The translations under genes and the position numbers were made by a program. Positions 11,553-24,724 of a stretch of 64,000 nt of DNA are shown here, in pieces. The notes below the pieces were generated by a model. The model was not told the DNA's origin and did no database searches. It was given only the letters and a program-made list of their open reading frames with translations. The stretch comes from Luscinia megarhynchos (lineage: Eukaryota > Chordata > Aves > Passeriformes > Turdidae): the NCBI GenBank assembly GCA_034336665.1, contig JAPFBE010000002.1:80358905-80422904 (forward strand), read 5' to 3'. Each line of letters starts with the position of its first letter. Position 1 is the first letter of the stretch.

Positions 11553-12834
11553 TTGCTGGGACAAAACCCATTACTTAATTTATTGTATAATTAATCATGT
11601 AGGAAGATCTGTAGCTAAACAGCCCAATATTTGCTTTTCAGTGTCTTAACTAAAACTGTCTGGATGAAAATTTTGTTTGTGTTGCTTGTGAGCCTAGGGC
11701 TGAATTTTTAGGAGAGGCTTTTGGCTAAAATCCTAAAGTGTAATAGGAAGGAGATGAAGAAAAAACACTTTGTAAAAACAAATTAACAATTTTCTTTGAA
11801 CTTTCAATGAGAAAGTCTGATAGTGTCATCTCTTAGAATGGGGAATTGAAATTAGATGTGACTTTGTGTAAGCATGGCTGAAGAAGTCATCAAGAGTGTT
11901 TTTAGTATGAGATGGGTGTGTTTCTTTTAAACTTCATTAATCAGTACTCATTCAGACCCAAAAACCAATTTACAAACTGAAAGCTGTATTTGGCAAAAAA
12001 ATAGATTTATAATTTTGTGTAGTTTCCTCCTCTGAATTTCTTCTTAGCCCCTGGATACTGGATAAACTTTTTTTCATAGTATCAGTAGAAAGATTTAGGA
12101 GGTATCAGTTGCAGAATGGGGGAAAGTGTTGCCTAAAATTGTCCTCTTAGCAGCTGCTGTTGCTGTGATGGTGTAGGCATTGGTAAGAATAGTTGACTTG
12201 CCTCTAGTCATCTCAAAGACTCTCTCAAGATGCAAAACTGTCACAGGTGTAAACGGTGGCTATTTCAACTCTGAACTTAGGGAGATGGTAACTACTTAAG
12301 AAAACAAAACTTTTTAGGGGGCTTTCTAAGCATGTCACTAAGATTTGATTATCTATAAATTATTCATGAATTTATCACTGATAAATGTATTTATTTCAAT
12401 ATATTTATGCAAAAAATTGCATTAGGTAGTTTCACAGAAATATTGTGTAGGCATACTTTAAGACTTTATAGTACATATCAAGTAGTAAATGCAAAATGCC
12501 CTTGTCACCAAATTTTACTCATATAGAAGTTCTGTACAGCAGGGATACATCTAGGGTCAAGCAGTGCAGGAAAAGAGGCTTTCTGGATCCACTGCTAGAT
12601 GTTTGTCTGAAATTCCCTAGCAACTTGCTTGCTTGATTTTTGACTTTCACTTCTCTGTGTGACATCTATTCATTCATAGGAATTCTGAGTTTAATGAGAT
12701 GTATACACCTAAACTGATCTAAGGGGCAAAGGTGCTTAAGCCTGGCTTGCCAGGGTAATTCTGGAATCATGAGCACAGGTTTGTGTTCCTGAGTTTACCA
12801 AAATACAGTAAAGAACCTCTGTGTGCTGGTCAGC

Positions 12835-13430
12835 AGTGGGCTCAGAAGGAGTCAGCAATGCACCCTGGCAGCCTAGAGGACAAACCCCTTCCTAGGGTGC
12901 ATCAAACTCAGCCTCACAGAGGTGACTCATGCTGTACAGCCTTGGTGCAGCCTCACCTTGAGCTCTGGGTGCTGCTCTGGGCCCCACAGCTGAAGAGTGA
13001 GGGCAAAGGATGAGAATGTGTCCAGAGGAGGGCAACAAAGGTGGAAAGGGCTGTTTGAAGGGACTGAGGACTTTGGGCTTGTTTCATTTGGAGAAAAGGA
13101 GGCTGAGGGGTGACCTCACAGCTCTCTACAGCTTCCTGAGGAGGGGACATGGAGAGGGAGATGCTGAGCTCTTCCCCCAGTATTCAGGGATAGGACAAGT
13201 GGGAATGGTTCAGAGCTGTACCACAGGAGACGTAGACTGGACATTAGGAAGAATTTCTTTACTGAGGGTGGCCAAACGCTGGAACAGGCTTCTTACAGGA
13301 TGTCCCAAGCCTGTCAGAGTGTAAGAGGCATTTGGAGATTGCATTAGTAATATATTTTGACTTCTAGTCAGCCCTGAATTGGTGAGGCAATTGGACTATA
13401 TGGTCGTTGTAGGTTTGCCAAAACTGCTTC
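12835..13430 (+). mobile_element. CR1 retrotransposon 3' fragment, sense
   Basis: In order: AATGCACCCTGGCAGCCTAG, GGTGCAGCCTCACCTTGAG, GTCCAGAGGAGGGCAACAAAG, AGGAGGCTGAGGGGTGACCT CACAGCTCTCTACA, GACATTAGGAAGAATTTCTT, and a 3' end with GGACTATATGGTCGTTGTAGG. These are hallmark CR1 segments in sense orientation. The copy has internal stops and a diverged 3' terminus and is dead. The open stretches at 12783-13324 are remnants of this element, not genes. Confidence 0.9.
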
Positions 13431-14596
13431 CCTGCTTAGATGCATTTATTTCTCAACCTGAGAACATACTACACCAGCAGTTCCCACATCTAAGATGATG
13501 GTGAAAATACCAGGCTATAAGCAACTTGAAGTGAAAATGTGTTTTTTCTCCATTGAAACTTTAAAACTTGATAGTAAAAAATACCAGAATATGAGATTAG
13601 ACAGGTGAAAAGATGAAGCATCCCTGAAACCTGAGCATTAGAATACTTAATATTGAGAATGCTGACTTAATGTTCTAATATATCAAATATTGATTCTTTA
13701 TTTTACAGTAAACAATTGTTTTCATTATTCCAAATCCTGGCTGCTAGTCCTGGGACCAACTCTCTAGTCTGATCCTTCTGTTGGTTAAGTGGTGAACTCA
13801 TTTTTTGCAGGAGAACACCTGAAGCTACTGGGAAATGGCAACACTTTGTACACTTTGTGTTGTATGTGCCCCAGTTTACTTAGTTGTGCACTTTTAATGT
13901 AAACTTTGGCACCTTATTTCCTTCAGAATTTCTGTACGCAGTAGCTGGTTCACTGAGACTGTCCTGCAGAGTTGTGATCTGTGCTGGATGGAGTGCCCAG
14001 GTGTTTGTTAGAAGCTCTGGACCGACTTGCGCAAGTTTTTAAATCAGTGAGACATCTACGTTAGACCTTTCTATGCAGGAGTCTGGTTCTGCCAATGAAA
14101 AATTTAATAACTTCGTATTTACTAAGCAGTTTGATGTGAAAGGGGCAACAGTGGACCAGTCTTAAGGGAACTGAGCTCTTAAAACTCTTAAGCACTAAAA
14201 TATTTCAAAATTGCCCTGCTGTCAATGTTTATTTCCAAATATGTTCTTTGATAATACTTGTTGCATATCAGTTTCAGTATTTATCTTCACCTTGTTTGTT
14301 TCTACTTGTACCTTGAAAAGCAAAACATTTTGAAGTAGCTTCATGTGTGAGAGAGGTGTTTTTAAACTATATTTTATTATCAAGGACACGGTAATCCAAA
14401 TGTTTCCTTTGAACAGACTAATTGTGACATAATTGTGCGAGTGATGCGTGCCAAGTCCTGTGGCACACTGCTGATTGGGGGATGGAGAATAACTTTTAAC
14501 TTGGTTTGTGATAGAACATTACTATTTTGAGTTACAAATGTGTCTGGAATTTTGATGTGTTTCAGTAGTTAATTCTGCATTCTTTGTTGTTGTTAG

Positions 14597-14740
14597 GAGC
14601 TGAAACTGCCATTTACTTTTTTAAGTGGACATATTCATGAACTTCGGATTCACGTGCCATGGACGAAATTGGGATCAGAACCAGTTGTCATCACTATCAA
14701 TACAATGGAATGCATCTTGAAGTTGAAGGATGGGGCTCAG
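14597..14740 (+). CDS. VPS13B: VPS13B exon 3: chorein domain core, residues 50-97
   Basis: The acceptor is TTGTTGTTGTTAG|GAG and the donor CTCAG|GTAAGG. The 144 nt encode 48 residues starting ELKLPFTFLSGHIHELRIHV and then PWTKLGSEPVVITI. The pattern LPF-x-G-x-I-x-L-x-VPW-x-x-LGSEPV-x-I is the most conserved signature of the chorein domain across VPS13 and ATG2-type lipid-transfer proteins (family knowledge). The alternating hydrophobic pattern fits beta strands lining the lipid groove. The exon starts and ends in phase 0, so skipping it would keep the frame but remove the core of the domain. It is followed by the 35.4 kb intron 3. Confidence 0.96.
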
Positions 14741-15126
14741 GTAAGGAACATGATGGATGCTTTTCCAACATTGTGATGTTCATGAGAATAAGACCTTCTA
14801 TAGATCACTTTCTTGAAAGTCTTCTGAAGAATCTGATGTGAATTTGGGATCCCTTTTATTTTCTGAGCAGCTAATATTTTTCTTCTTGTCATGGCTAATA
14901 TCTTCCTTTATGCTTATGTTTAAACTCTTTATTAGCTGTAGCTGTGTTCTTGCAGATGTGAAAGCAAGTTAATAGTGCTCTGTCAGATTTTTCCTATACC
15001 TAGAGAAGAAATGGATTTCAAGAGCAATATAGCATCCTGTATGCTTCTGGCTTCTGTCTCCCAAGAGGCAGTGCTGGTTGGTTGAGTCAGCTGTATGTGG
15101 CACAGTGGGCATTTTTCGAAAGTTAT

Positions 15127-15142
15127 GTTGTTGTTGTTGTTG
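15127..15142 (+). repeat. (GTT)5 microsatellite
   Basis: Five perfect GTT units, plus a trailing G. Confidence 0.85.
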
Positions 15143-18100
15143 AAGGAATGTGTTGAAGATCCTGAAGTCTAAGTAATTTTTACCTTTAGAAATTACAGTG
15201 CTTGCTTGAGTGTACTTGGAAGACTTTTTGTATATAAGGGTCTTCAGGGATTTTTTTGTTTCTTTTAGTTGCTCAGAATAATTTGTGCATTAGGCTGTTT
15301 TCACAGGCTCAGGTGAGGTTTCCTTCTTACATAATGAAGCTGAAATAGGCAGTGCCTTAATTTTTGTCATATGTCTAACTTAGTTAACCAAAAGTACTTG
15401 GTTATGTTAATGCTGAACTTGAGGGTTTTTTTTTTAATCAGCATGATGCTTTAATTCGGGAGAGGCTTACAAGTTTGTTTTGCTTGTTGGTTTTTTTAAA
15501 AGCCTTGTTCACATTTTGATTTCAACAGTACTTCACTTGTATTAAGGATCATGCAAACAAAAATTCCAGTTTGTGAAAAGCTCAAGTGTTTGGTAGGGTA
15601 CTTGGTGAGCTGTTAACATTAAACATCAATAACTAGATACGACACAGCAAGAGCATTGGAAATCACTTTCCTGTTGTTTGAGATTTCTTGATATGTTCTT
15701 TTACAGTTACAGACCTAAGAGGCTATTTTGTTCGAGTAGAAATCTTAGTCCTAGCCACCCACAGAGGACATGCTTGCATTCTGTAGTTTCACTTAATCTG
15801 TGTGCATATGTGGATATGCACCAGCCAAATATTAAGTACTTTTCTAATGTTAAGGTAAGCTTCTGAGACCAGATGTTCCATGAGAAGTGTGTTTTTTGAA
15901 GCAGCAAATTGCACCTAATTATGAGTTCCAGAAAAAGATTTGTAGCCCATGACTTTTGTGCAACCCAGAACTAATATTTGATGTTGGACCTTGCAGATGG
16001 CTACTGCTGAAATGATCAGATTTCCTGCTTGCGTGGTATTTGAAGCTTAAATTTTGTGGTGCACACATGAAAAGGTCAAGTGTCATGAATGTAAAGCACT
16101 CTCAAAACAAGTATTTGTTACAGATGTTTAAGATTCAGAGGCAAGAAAAGAGTTTTGAAAATTGCAACTGACATTTGAACAAATTATTCATTGGTATGTA
16201 TGCTCAGGAGGGTAAAATTTGGGTCTGTGCCATGGAAGGATTATCTTTGACTAACAAGAATGTAGACTAAAACATTTTTATGCTGTTTTCTGAGGACATG
16301 GTTTAAAAAGTTGACAGGTTGAATTTAATTTTTTGAATTATTCTTTGAAAATATCTGAAGTATGGCAGTGCACTTGGCTAAAACCAATTGTCATAAATTT
16401 CGTAATCAGTGAATAAAAAAGATGAGTGAAATAAAGTGTTTCTGTGGAAAATGGTAGTAAAATGAACTTTCAGTGATTTTAGCTCCAGTTGTTCTGCCAA
16501 GAGCTTCGTGAAAGTGAAGAGCATAATTAGCAAGAAAACTTAGTTTAGTTCTCAAGTTGATTGGCTTGACCCTGTATTTCCTCCTCAAGTGAGACCTCTA
16601 ATGAGCACAGGCATAATTTCACCTGAGCAAAAAATAAAGTTGTTGACCTCAACTAAGTGAGATGTGTTTTCTTTGGAAAGGTGCTATTTCATACAATGCT
16701 TCTGTTGAAGATATATGAAGATTAAAATACATGGCATTGTTTGAAGCTGTTGTCCCATGGAACCTACAGATTTTGTATAAAGAGAGGATTTGGCTCATGT
16801 TTTTTAACCCACTCACATTTTTTGGCCTGCTTTTGTATATGTATGTTTTACTGTGATGCTGTGTCATTATTAGTTCAGCTTCAATGTTAGTTTAGTTAGG
16901 TTTTTTTGATGTTTGTGTTTATTGCAGCATCTCCTCACCTAAATTTGGATTAGACAGTAATGGCTCAATTTCTAGTTTTATGCAAAAATTCTTTTTCTAA
17001 GCAGAACTGTTGTATAACTAGTAAGTTCACTTAAGGATGTACAAATCCAGAATTCTGTAGAATTAGTGGTATTTACATTTTTGCTTTTCCCCTTTTTCTT
17101 CTGTGCTTTTCTTCATTTTTCTCCTTTTCAGCATCTGATACTATTACTTCTAAAACCAAAATGTTAAATGTGGATACTTTACAAGAAAATTAAACTGAAG
17201 TGCATCAACTTTGCAGTAAATAAAGAGGTGTTCTAGTGGACATGCTTTGTATGTGCACTCTTAGTTATGACTTGGTTAGTGTCAGTACTTGAAATAAAAT
17301 TTGACTGTGATGTAATTCGTATTGTTTTTGATGTCTGTCAGCCTAATGCAAGTGTGCCTGGCTTCTTTTTTTGCTCTTGACCTGATCTTCAGCTCTGAGT
17401 TTTAAGTATGTTCTCAAATATGTTGGTATGATTTTAAAATCTCTTCTTAAACACTTTAATGTGATTCTGAAGTTTGCTTGAATTGTATTTAAGTTATAGT
17501 GATTGACTATCCTGACACTCTTCTCCATGAGTGTTATATTTTGTTTTTGAAAGTGCATAAAGTTCCAGTATTTTGTATTCTTCTCATTACTTATCTGTAT
17601 ATGTTAAATCTCTGAGCTTCACATAGAATTGAAATCACTTTTTAAAATCTGTGTTGATTGCTCTTTTTCCTCTGAGAGGTTTTCTCCCTTTGTCCTATTT
17701 GACTGTTCTTAACTATTTTCTCTTCTACATGAATTATTTTTTAAAAATATATTAGAAATTATTTGCTCCTTTCTCATCTCCTCTCAGTGCTAAGATATTT
17801 CTGTGCCCAAACCAGAAGCTTTAAATTCAGGTAGTGAAAATTGGGAAGGACAAGCCTATAAGCCTGTGTCTGTTTTCTTCACCTTCCTGCCCTAATAACT
17901 AACCACAAAACTCTTCTTCATGTTCAAGCTTGAATTCTGTGGGGTTATTTTTGTCTTGGAACTGATGCATATGAGGAGATCAAGGAGAAATGTGTAATTT
18001 GTATTACTGCTTCACATTTGAGTCCTTGCCTTTAAGCAGAACATGATGTACAAGAAATATGCTGATGTGTATGAAGGCTCTCTGTACTCTGGGGATAATT

Positions 18101-18948
18101 GATTATGGAACTGGGGAAGACTATTAGGTTGAAGCACTTAGAGGGGCACAGGAAAACCAAGCAGTTTAGATCAGCATACAGACAATTGAGCACTGCTCTT
18201 TCATGAGTGTCTTTTTTTCAAAGAAAGTTGTGAAGGAATATAGTAAGTTTGTGGAGGCAGTGGAGAGCAGCCCACAAGTGTGATTGTCAGAATAGCAGAC
18301 ACATTCTTACCTGACAACAGCTAGAGACTGCCACCGAAGAATGCTGGCAACAGAAATTGGTCCTGACCAGGAAATTGTTGAGATGGGAGATAAGGTGTGT
18401 TGACAAGATTGTGAAGGACTTTGAAGGTGAAGACAGAAGTCTTGTGTTTGAGGGTATAGTTATATGAAGTCTTTGCTTAGCTAGTAAAGCTAGCTCCAGA
18501 TCTGAAGCAGTGTTTAGTGGCTTTTTTCCCTCACCTGGGTTATAGTAGTTCAGTTGAATGTGTCTGTATGGACAAGCAGTGCTGTTTTTATCCATTTGAG
18601 TCTGTAAGTCTGTTCTGTGACAGCAGAAGTATGGTAAGACTTGAAGTCAGAAGACTTAACTAACAGTCTTTAGTGGCTCACCTTCACGCTTTGTATCTGC
18701 TCATGTGGAAGCTCAAGGTTTTTCTCTTTTAAATGAATTTCATTTGATACTTATTTTCGTAGTGGTATATTTAGTTCAATAAGTCTGATACTGAGTTTTA
18801 GCAAAATTTAAGGTGAGGATTGTATCAAGAATTGCTCTACAGGAAGCAAACTGTTATCAGCTAGTGTTGAATCATATCAACTTAAGGATTAGTATGAAAT
18901 TCTTATTAACCAGTCAGTTAATGATGCTCTTATTTGTATTTTAATAGA

Positions 18949-18984
18949 GTAATATAATATAATAAAGTAATATAATAAAAATTA
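18949..18984 (+). repeat. TAATA-type AT-rich simple repeat
   Basis: An imperfect tandem of AGTAATATAATA units repeated about twice with an intervening AATATAATAAA. Confidence 0.7.
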
Positions 18985-20404
18985 TGTGTGTGCATGCATA
19001 CAAATTAGTGTGTATATGAGTAACAAGAAAAATTTTCCGTATTATTGTGAATTAGAACAAATTGCTTCATGCAAATCAGACTGTAATTTAGTATTTTCCA
19101 AAGGTTCAGGAAGGTTTGGCATAATCTTTTGTTGGGTTTTGTGCCATTTTCTGTCAAGAACTCCTGTCTGAAGAGTTCTTTATGTTTTTTATGAATTTCT
19201 TTATGTGAACGAAAGTGTTTTAGGTAAGAGGTTCTCTTTCAAGGATATTACCCTTTTAATGAATAAATGCCATGTCACACAAATGTTTTGCACAAACATT
19301 TAATAAACTTACTCTTTCACTAGAGGAAGTAGTAAAGGGAGGCTGTAACAAGTGCTAGAAAAGGCTTTTGCAGCATTTGGTTCAGACATGTTGTTGTCTT
19401 TCTCCTGTCTCTCCTCTCCTTTCAAATGAGAGGCTGAGGAGGGGATGAGCAGCTTTGCTTAAAGCTGGATAAATACTCACATGTCCTAGCTGGGCATGCA
19501 AGAGTGACCATGTAATTTGACTATTTTTGTTCCTACTAATCACTTTAATAGACTTAAAATGCAAAGCATCTGATGCTTTAAATTGCATTAATTCTGCTTA
19601 TGAAATCAGAAATTGCCTTTGTGAATTTTTTCAAAGACTCCTGCAGGTGTATTTCTTAATACTCTAGCTGTAGGAGTCCTGCCACTGTTCTTGTGTTGCC
19701 TCAGTCTGAATACCTGTCTTGTTTACCTGAATGCCAATTAATGTGTTCCTAATTTTGGGCAGTTTTCCTGTGAATTTGCCAGTATTTCTATTTGAGTCAT
19801 TTTCAGGGCTAAGTAATGGTGATTTCGAATGTCTGAAACTGATTACTGTGAAAGGTATGAGAGATCTTGCTTGATTCCTTCTGTGCTTATTCCTGGCACC
19901 TAGGACGTCTTTCAGTGTTGGTGTGCTGCCTACAGGTAAAGGTAGTGTGGCACTCCTGACCTAATCCTGTTGCTTACTCTGAGGGGATGAACCTGGCTTT
20001 TAGGTGTGAGCCTTGCTTTTAGATGTTTCTGGTAAATAACAAGACTTGTATACTAAGCACTTCTGCTTTCTGGCCTGTGGAATCCTGGATGACAGCTGTG
20101 CTCTACCCACCTGAGGATACCCACAGGGACAAAGCATAGTAAGCTGTCCCAGTACCTTAAAAGCACACATGACTTTATGTAAGAAGAAACTGACTGGTGG
20201 GAAGATGCTTTTCTGAGCAGCCAAACAGTGGGTGACCAAGCAAGAGAGGGGATGTCTGAGTGCTCGGGTACAGTGCTCAGTGTCAGGCATATTTACTGTG
20301 ATAGCAGGTACAAAGAACAGAAAAAGCAGTTGTAAATATAGTTGGGACTGTATTCTTGCAAAGAGCTTAGATTTTGAATGCAGTTCTTGTCAAGAAAATA
20401 TTTT

Positions 20405-20457
20405 AACAGTCTTGGTGATTTTAAAGGCCCTTTTTAACCTAAATGATTCTATGATTG
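20405..20457 (+). mobile_element. Short CR1 3' terminus, sense
   Basis: TGATTTTAAAGGCCCTTTTT followed by AACCTAAATGATTCTATGATT is the diagnostic CR1 3' end with its terminal ATTCTATGATT repeat. Sequence further upstream is too decayed to assign. Confidence 0.8.
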
Positions 20458-21365
20458 TAAAATCAGGCTGCTCAGTATTAAAACAGGTATTACTGTATAA
20501 CGTCAGTGATTTTTCAATAGCTTTTTTTTTTTTCCAAATGAATGCACTTTGCATGTTGTGAAAAGAGAACAAGGTGAGGATTTGACTCTATATTGGTATA
20601 GGTGTTGCAAGTTAAGCAAGCTGCCAGGAGCTGTGTGTAGTTAGTTTTCCCTTCAGTTCCTATAGAAGCTGGAGCAATGGTACCTAGAGAGCAAATGTTG
20701 CCTTTTTTCATCTTGTTCTCTGAACAAGATCTCTGTGTACCTCTTTGTGGTGAAGTTCAGACGAAGTTTGTTGAAGAAATCTACTCTCTGTTCAGGCTTG
20801 CTGTGGTTTGACCTCTGTTACAGGGCTGTCTCAGAACTAATGGGCTGGATATCTTTTTGGTCATACTACCATTCTGCTAGAGCACATTAAAAGGAGAATG
20901 TGCTGTGACTATTAATTGAAATGAGAAGAGCTGTCTTTTGTAAGTTGGTAATAGAACCAATATCCTGTGATCACCAGGTATGGTGTGTCTCACACTGGGA
21001 GCACAGTGAATCCCATGAGATGAGCTTTTGTTCTTCCAGAAGCTGTTCTGGCAGTCTAGGTTCAGAAAGTCTATATCTAACCTACATTTAATGCCTGCTT
21101 ATCTGCTTTTTATAGCTAGTGTGACTGTGACAGTAGGCATCTCACAAAACATCTAATTATGGACATGTGCAAGCACCACTTTTTCTCTTCCTCTTCTCCT
21201 TTGTGAAAGCACATCCCTCTAGTGCCCTCTGAAGCTGTAGAAAATTGCGTGTTCTTCTTATCCAAGGGTACAGAAAAGAGTTTATATGGTAAGAAAGTAG
21301 AATCTGAGCTTCCAAAATAGTGGATTTCTATCAGTCCGTTAGTTTTTATAATGATTTAAGGACTT

Positions 21366-21965
21366 TTCCCCCTACTCCAGAGTGGGGTCCTTCCCACAAG
21401 GGACATTCCTCCATAAACCTCTCCAATGTGAGTCCTTCCAATGGCCTGCAGTTCTTCATGATCTGCTCCAGAGTGGGTCTCTTCCATGGGGTGCAGTCCT
21501 TCAGGAACAGCCCAAGGGATCACAAGTCCTGCTAGTAAACCTGCTTCATTGGGGACTCCTCTCCCCATGAGTCTACAGGTGATGCTAGGAGCCTGCTCCA
21601 GTGTGAGCTTTGCACGGTGTCACAGCTTCCTTCAGGCATCCTCCTGCTCTGGCGTGAGGTCCTTCACAGGCTGCAGGTGGATCTCTGCTCCATGCCTGGA
21701 GCACCTCTTCCCTGTCTTTCACTGGCCTTGGTGTCTTCAAGGTTCTTTAGCTCCCATGTCCTTATTTCTCTCTGCTGTAATTGCTCTGTCCAATAGTTTT
21801 TTTTTCTTTTTCATCTTAAATCTGATATTTATCACTGATGGCCTTGGCAAGTGCCGGGTTTGTCTTGGAGCTGGCATTCCCAACATAAGGGAGGCTTCCA
21901 GCAGCTTCTCACAAAGACACCCCTGCAGATCCCTGCTACCACAACCTTGCCCTGCAAACTTAGTC
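21366..21965 (-). mobile_element. Avian LTR-type retroelement remnant (probably ERVL-like LTR), antisense
   Basis: The segment matches, in antisense, a GC-richer avian repeat that I recognise by its array of 'GCTCCAGxGTGGGxxC...' sub-repeats and its terminal part, where GGCATTCCCAACATAAGGGA is followed by GCTTCTCACAAAGACACCCC TGCAG and CCTTGCCCTGCAAAC. I assign it tentatively to an ERVL-type LTR or LTR-adjacent region. It is interrupted by deletions and point changes, has no intact viral gene, and its paired LTR was not seen. Reading frames on both strands (for example 21486-21974 and 21737-22135) derive from this repeat. Confidence 0.6.
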
Positions 21966-24616
21966 CAGGCATGAACCAGTGAAGCCGTTTTGTCCTTTGG
22001 ACTAACAAACCTCAAGGTCATAGTCTCATTATCATGCATAGACACCTCATACTTTTGCTGGTGTTCATTTGTGCTCCTATTTACTGTAGAATCAATTGCA
22101 GTACTGGTAGAGAGCAAGAACTTTCTGGTTTTCACATTTTGGAAGTAAAGCTCAAATTCCTGTTGTCTTCTTTTTTCTCTTGTCTGAACTATCTCTTTAT
22201 AAACTGGTGGCTTTCTTTGGTTTGCAAAAAATGATTGAAAGCCCCCATAAGGAAGTGCTGGTAGCTAAAAAGCTAACTTGCCGTGGCTGTGTTATCTTAA
22301 AGCTGCTATCTCAGTGGAGAATTGCTGTTTAAAAATAACTATTTTTCAGCATTAGTAATGCCTGCCAACTTTTGGGGTTTGCTTGAGGTTCAAGGCCTCA
22401 GGTTCCCTAGCTGCCTTGTCATAATTCATTGTACTTCAGTCTTTTAGTATAGTTGGTTTGTCTTAGGCATACGGACATCTTGTCATTTATCCCAAGTTCT
22501 CTTTTTGCTTTTCTAAAATTTAGGTATTTAGAATTAAGAATTTTCAACTTTTAAACAACTTATTGCCCTCCAAAAAAACCAGTTTAATTGTCCTTTAAAT
22601 TCAGGAAGGACAGAAATATATTTACTTATGCGTAAATGTGGATTATATACATTAATATCTCAGTCCTTTATACACAGTGTATATGATCGTTCTTTTGACT
22701 GGCAAATCGATGCCCCAGGTTTGGGGTCTGACATCTTTTTTAAATGTGTGGTGCTGATACTGTACCTCAATTTATGACCTTTCTGTAGGCTGTTGAGAAG
22801 CCTTGCAGCTGGAGAGACTGCAGCTTTATTTTCTTCCTTCAGCTGGTAAAGTTTGAGGCAGCCAGATTGAAATGTGCATGTCCTGCAATCAAGAGAGCTC
22901 TTCTGGAGTCCACTCAGACTTACTGTAGTGCTCCCAAGTGTATTTACAAAAGTAGGCAGTAAATAATTTGTATCAGATTTATGGTGGTGTTAGAAGATGC
23001 TTGTTTGGAGCATGACTTTTGAAGTTTGTTGGTCTTATGTGGAACATCAGTTGGAATTCTGTCTTTCTCAAGTAGCAAGAGGAAAGGATGATGGGGAGGG
23101 GTGTAGTATGTGAAGGGTTGCTGAGACACCTAAATGGACAAATGGGTTAGGTGAGAAAATATTAAAGAAAACTGATGGATGTGAAGGAGGTGGATGTGAA
23201 GTCACCCCAAGACAGGAAGGGTAGTTTTTTTTGGGTAGTGCTGGTGATCCTTTAAGCTTTCATATATTCACAGGTAATTCTAAATAGATTGTTTAATCAG
23301 GTGAGGGTAGCACACTTACATGAAGAATTCTACTTGCTTGCCTTGGAACACCTGACTAGCTGAGAAATATCTCACTTATTTTGACAGAACCTTTTCAGGA
23401 TGCCATATTTTGGTAAAAAAGTAATCCTAATTTTAGATGTGTTGGAGTAGTTTTCCATGTATGTTTTTTGTTTTTTTTTGGGAATCCTGCATAGGGCTGA
23501 ATTTATTGAATCTGTCATAATATTTCAGACCTAGTAGTTTAATATATTATTATTTTCTCCTATGCTTTGAAGAAAATATTTTCAGAGCAGATCACTAAGA
23601 CACAGTTATTGTGTGGGTTAGTTCTAAAATAGATATGGATATGGGGTTTGCTGTTTTCTGGATCAACTTGTATTTCAGTAGAAATCAGTGCTTTATGTGA
23701 CGTGTTTTGGATTTGTACTTTTTAAAAGCCGTGTTCTTTTGGGCAGACACTTTAATCTGTGGTTCTCACTACTTTATTTTTTTAATTCCCCAATTTTTTT
23801 CTTATCCTGTTCTTTTCTGTGTGTTGGGTTTTTAAAAAATACTTTAACTGTGGACACTGACTTCCAAGCTAGATTCCTCCTTTCTAGTTAGAATTCCAGT
23901 TTAACTAGAATTCTGCTTTGACTCTTGGGCTGTATAGAAGTTGATTCCTCTCCTTTCTGGAATCTCTTTGCTTTTCCAAGTGTTGTCTAAGTGTATCCTT
24001 GTCTGATCAGTCTCATTCCACTAAATTACATATTGAGTAGCTATCAGCTGACCTACTAAACTCATCTTTCTGAACTATAGCCAGTGCTTTATTTTTTTGC
24101 AAGAGTTGTGTTTTGGGACTAGAGAGTGTCCAAGATCCAGTGTCTATGTCGCAGAGCCATGTCAATGCACTTGGCAATTTTAACACTGGCTACTCAACAC
24201 AGAGAGTGAAGCAGCAGAATGGGTTCATCTTCAAAACTGGGTTGTTTGGGAAATAGCATGGTGAGAATTCAGAATCTCAAAATTCAGTTTTAAATAAAAA
24301 AATGTGTATAAACATGTTCCTTTTTTTTTCAATACTGTCTTTGTCGATGGAAAATATTTATTTTCATTTGCTTAAAGTTGAAGTGTTATGAGCTTGTTGC
24401 ACATGGGCTACTGCTTCTGAAAACAAGACTTAGATAGCAACCTATGAGACTTCTCCTGGAACTGGAGTGTATTAGAGTTAGAGATTTGTTGGCATAGAAG
24501 GCGCAAACTGTGCTTGGGAGTGTGCTTTCACTGAAGCATTTCACCATGTCTTAGTTTTGGAAACTTGTATATATGCTGAACATATTGTTATCAAATAGGA
24601 CACAAGTAACAGTCAA

Positions 24617-24724
24617 CCTATTTCTCTCTGTCTTTACCCCCCATTCACCCCTTTTCTCTTTTTGCTTCCACAGCATTTGCTAAAACTAATTACTGAATTT
24701 GATTGTAACTTGCCACTGGTAAGT
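24617..24724 (+). other. Candidate 45-nt in-frame cassette microexon of VPS13B (24674-24718)
   Basis: A pyrimidine-dominated tract of about 55 nt (24617-24671) leads to CAG. 45 nt follow, open in phase 0, then the donor CTG|GTAAGT. The 15 codons read HLLKLITEFDCNLPL. Both flanking exon ends (97|98) are phase 0, so inclusion would insert these residues between the chorein core and the Ser-rich linker without changing the frame. The reference VPS13B protein as I know it lacks this insert. It may be a cryptic splice pair that is never used. Confidence 0.35.

Larger units (their letters stand above)
7266..14596 (+). other. VPS13B: VPS13B intron 2
   Basis: A phase-0 GT-AG intron of 7.3 kb. It contains two CR1 fragments (about 8515-8700 on the minus strand and 12835-13430 on the plus strand), a C-run/A-run at 11528-11552, and otherwise AT-rich sequence without recognisable exons. 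9130-9650 has a more balanced base composition and may be an old decayed repeat that I cannot place. Confidence 0.9.
14741..24616 (+). other. VPS13B: VPS13B intron 3, proximal part
   Basis: AT-rich intronic sequence with a (GTT)5 run (15127-15142), an AT-rich TAATA-type run (18949-18984), a degraded CR1 3' end (20405-20457) and the LTR-type remnant (about 21366-21965). No exon with matching similarity was recognised. The whole intron spans 14741-50170 (35.4 kb) and is the largest in the window. Confidence 0.85.

Noticed and set aside
21486..22135. 162-codon + frame and 132-codon - frame
   Set aside because: Both derive largely from the LTR-type remnant and extend into unrelated intron sequence. 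No start context or splice support.
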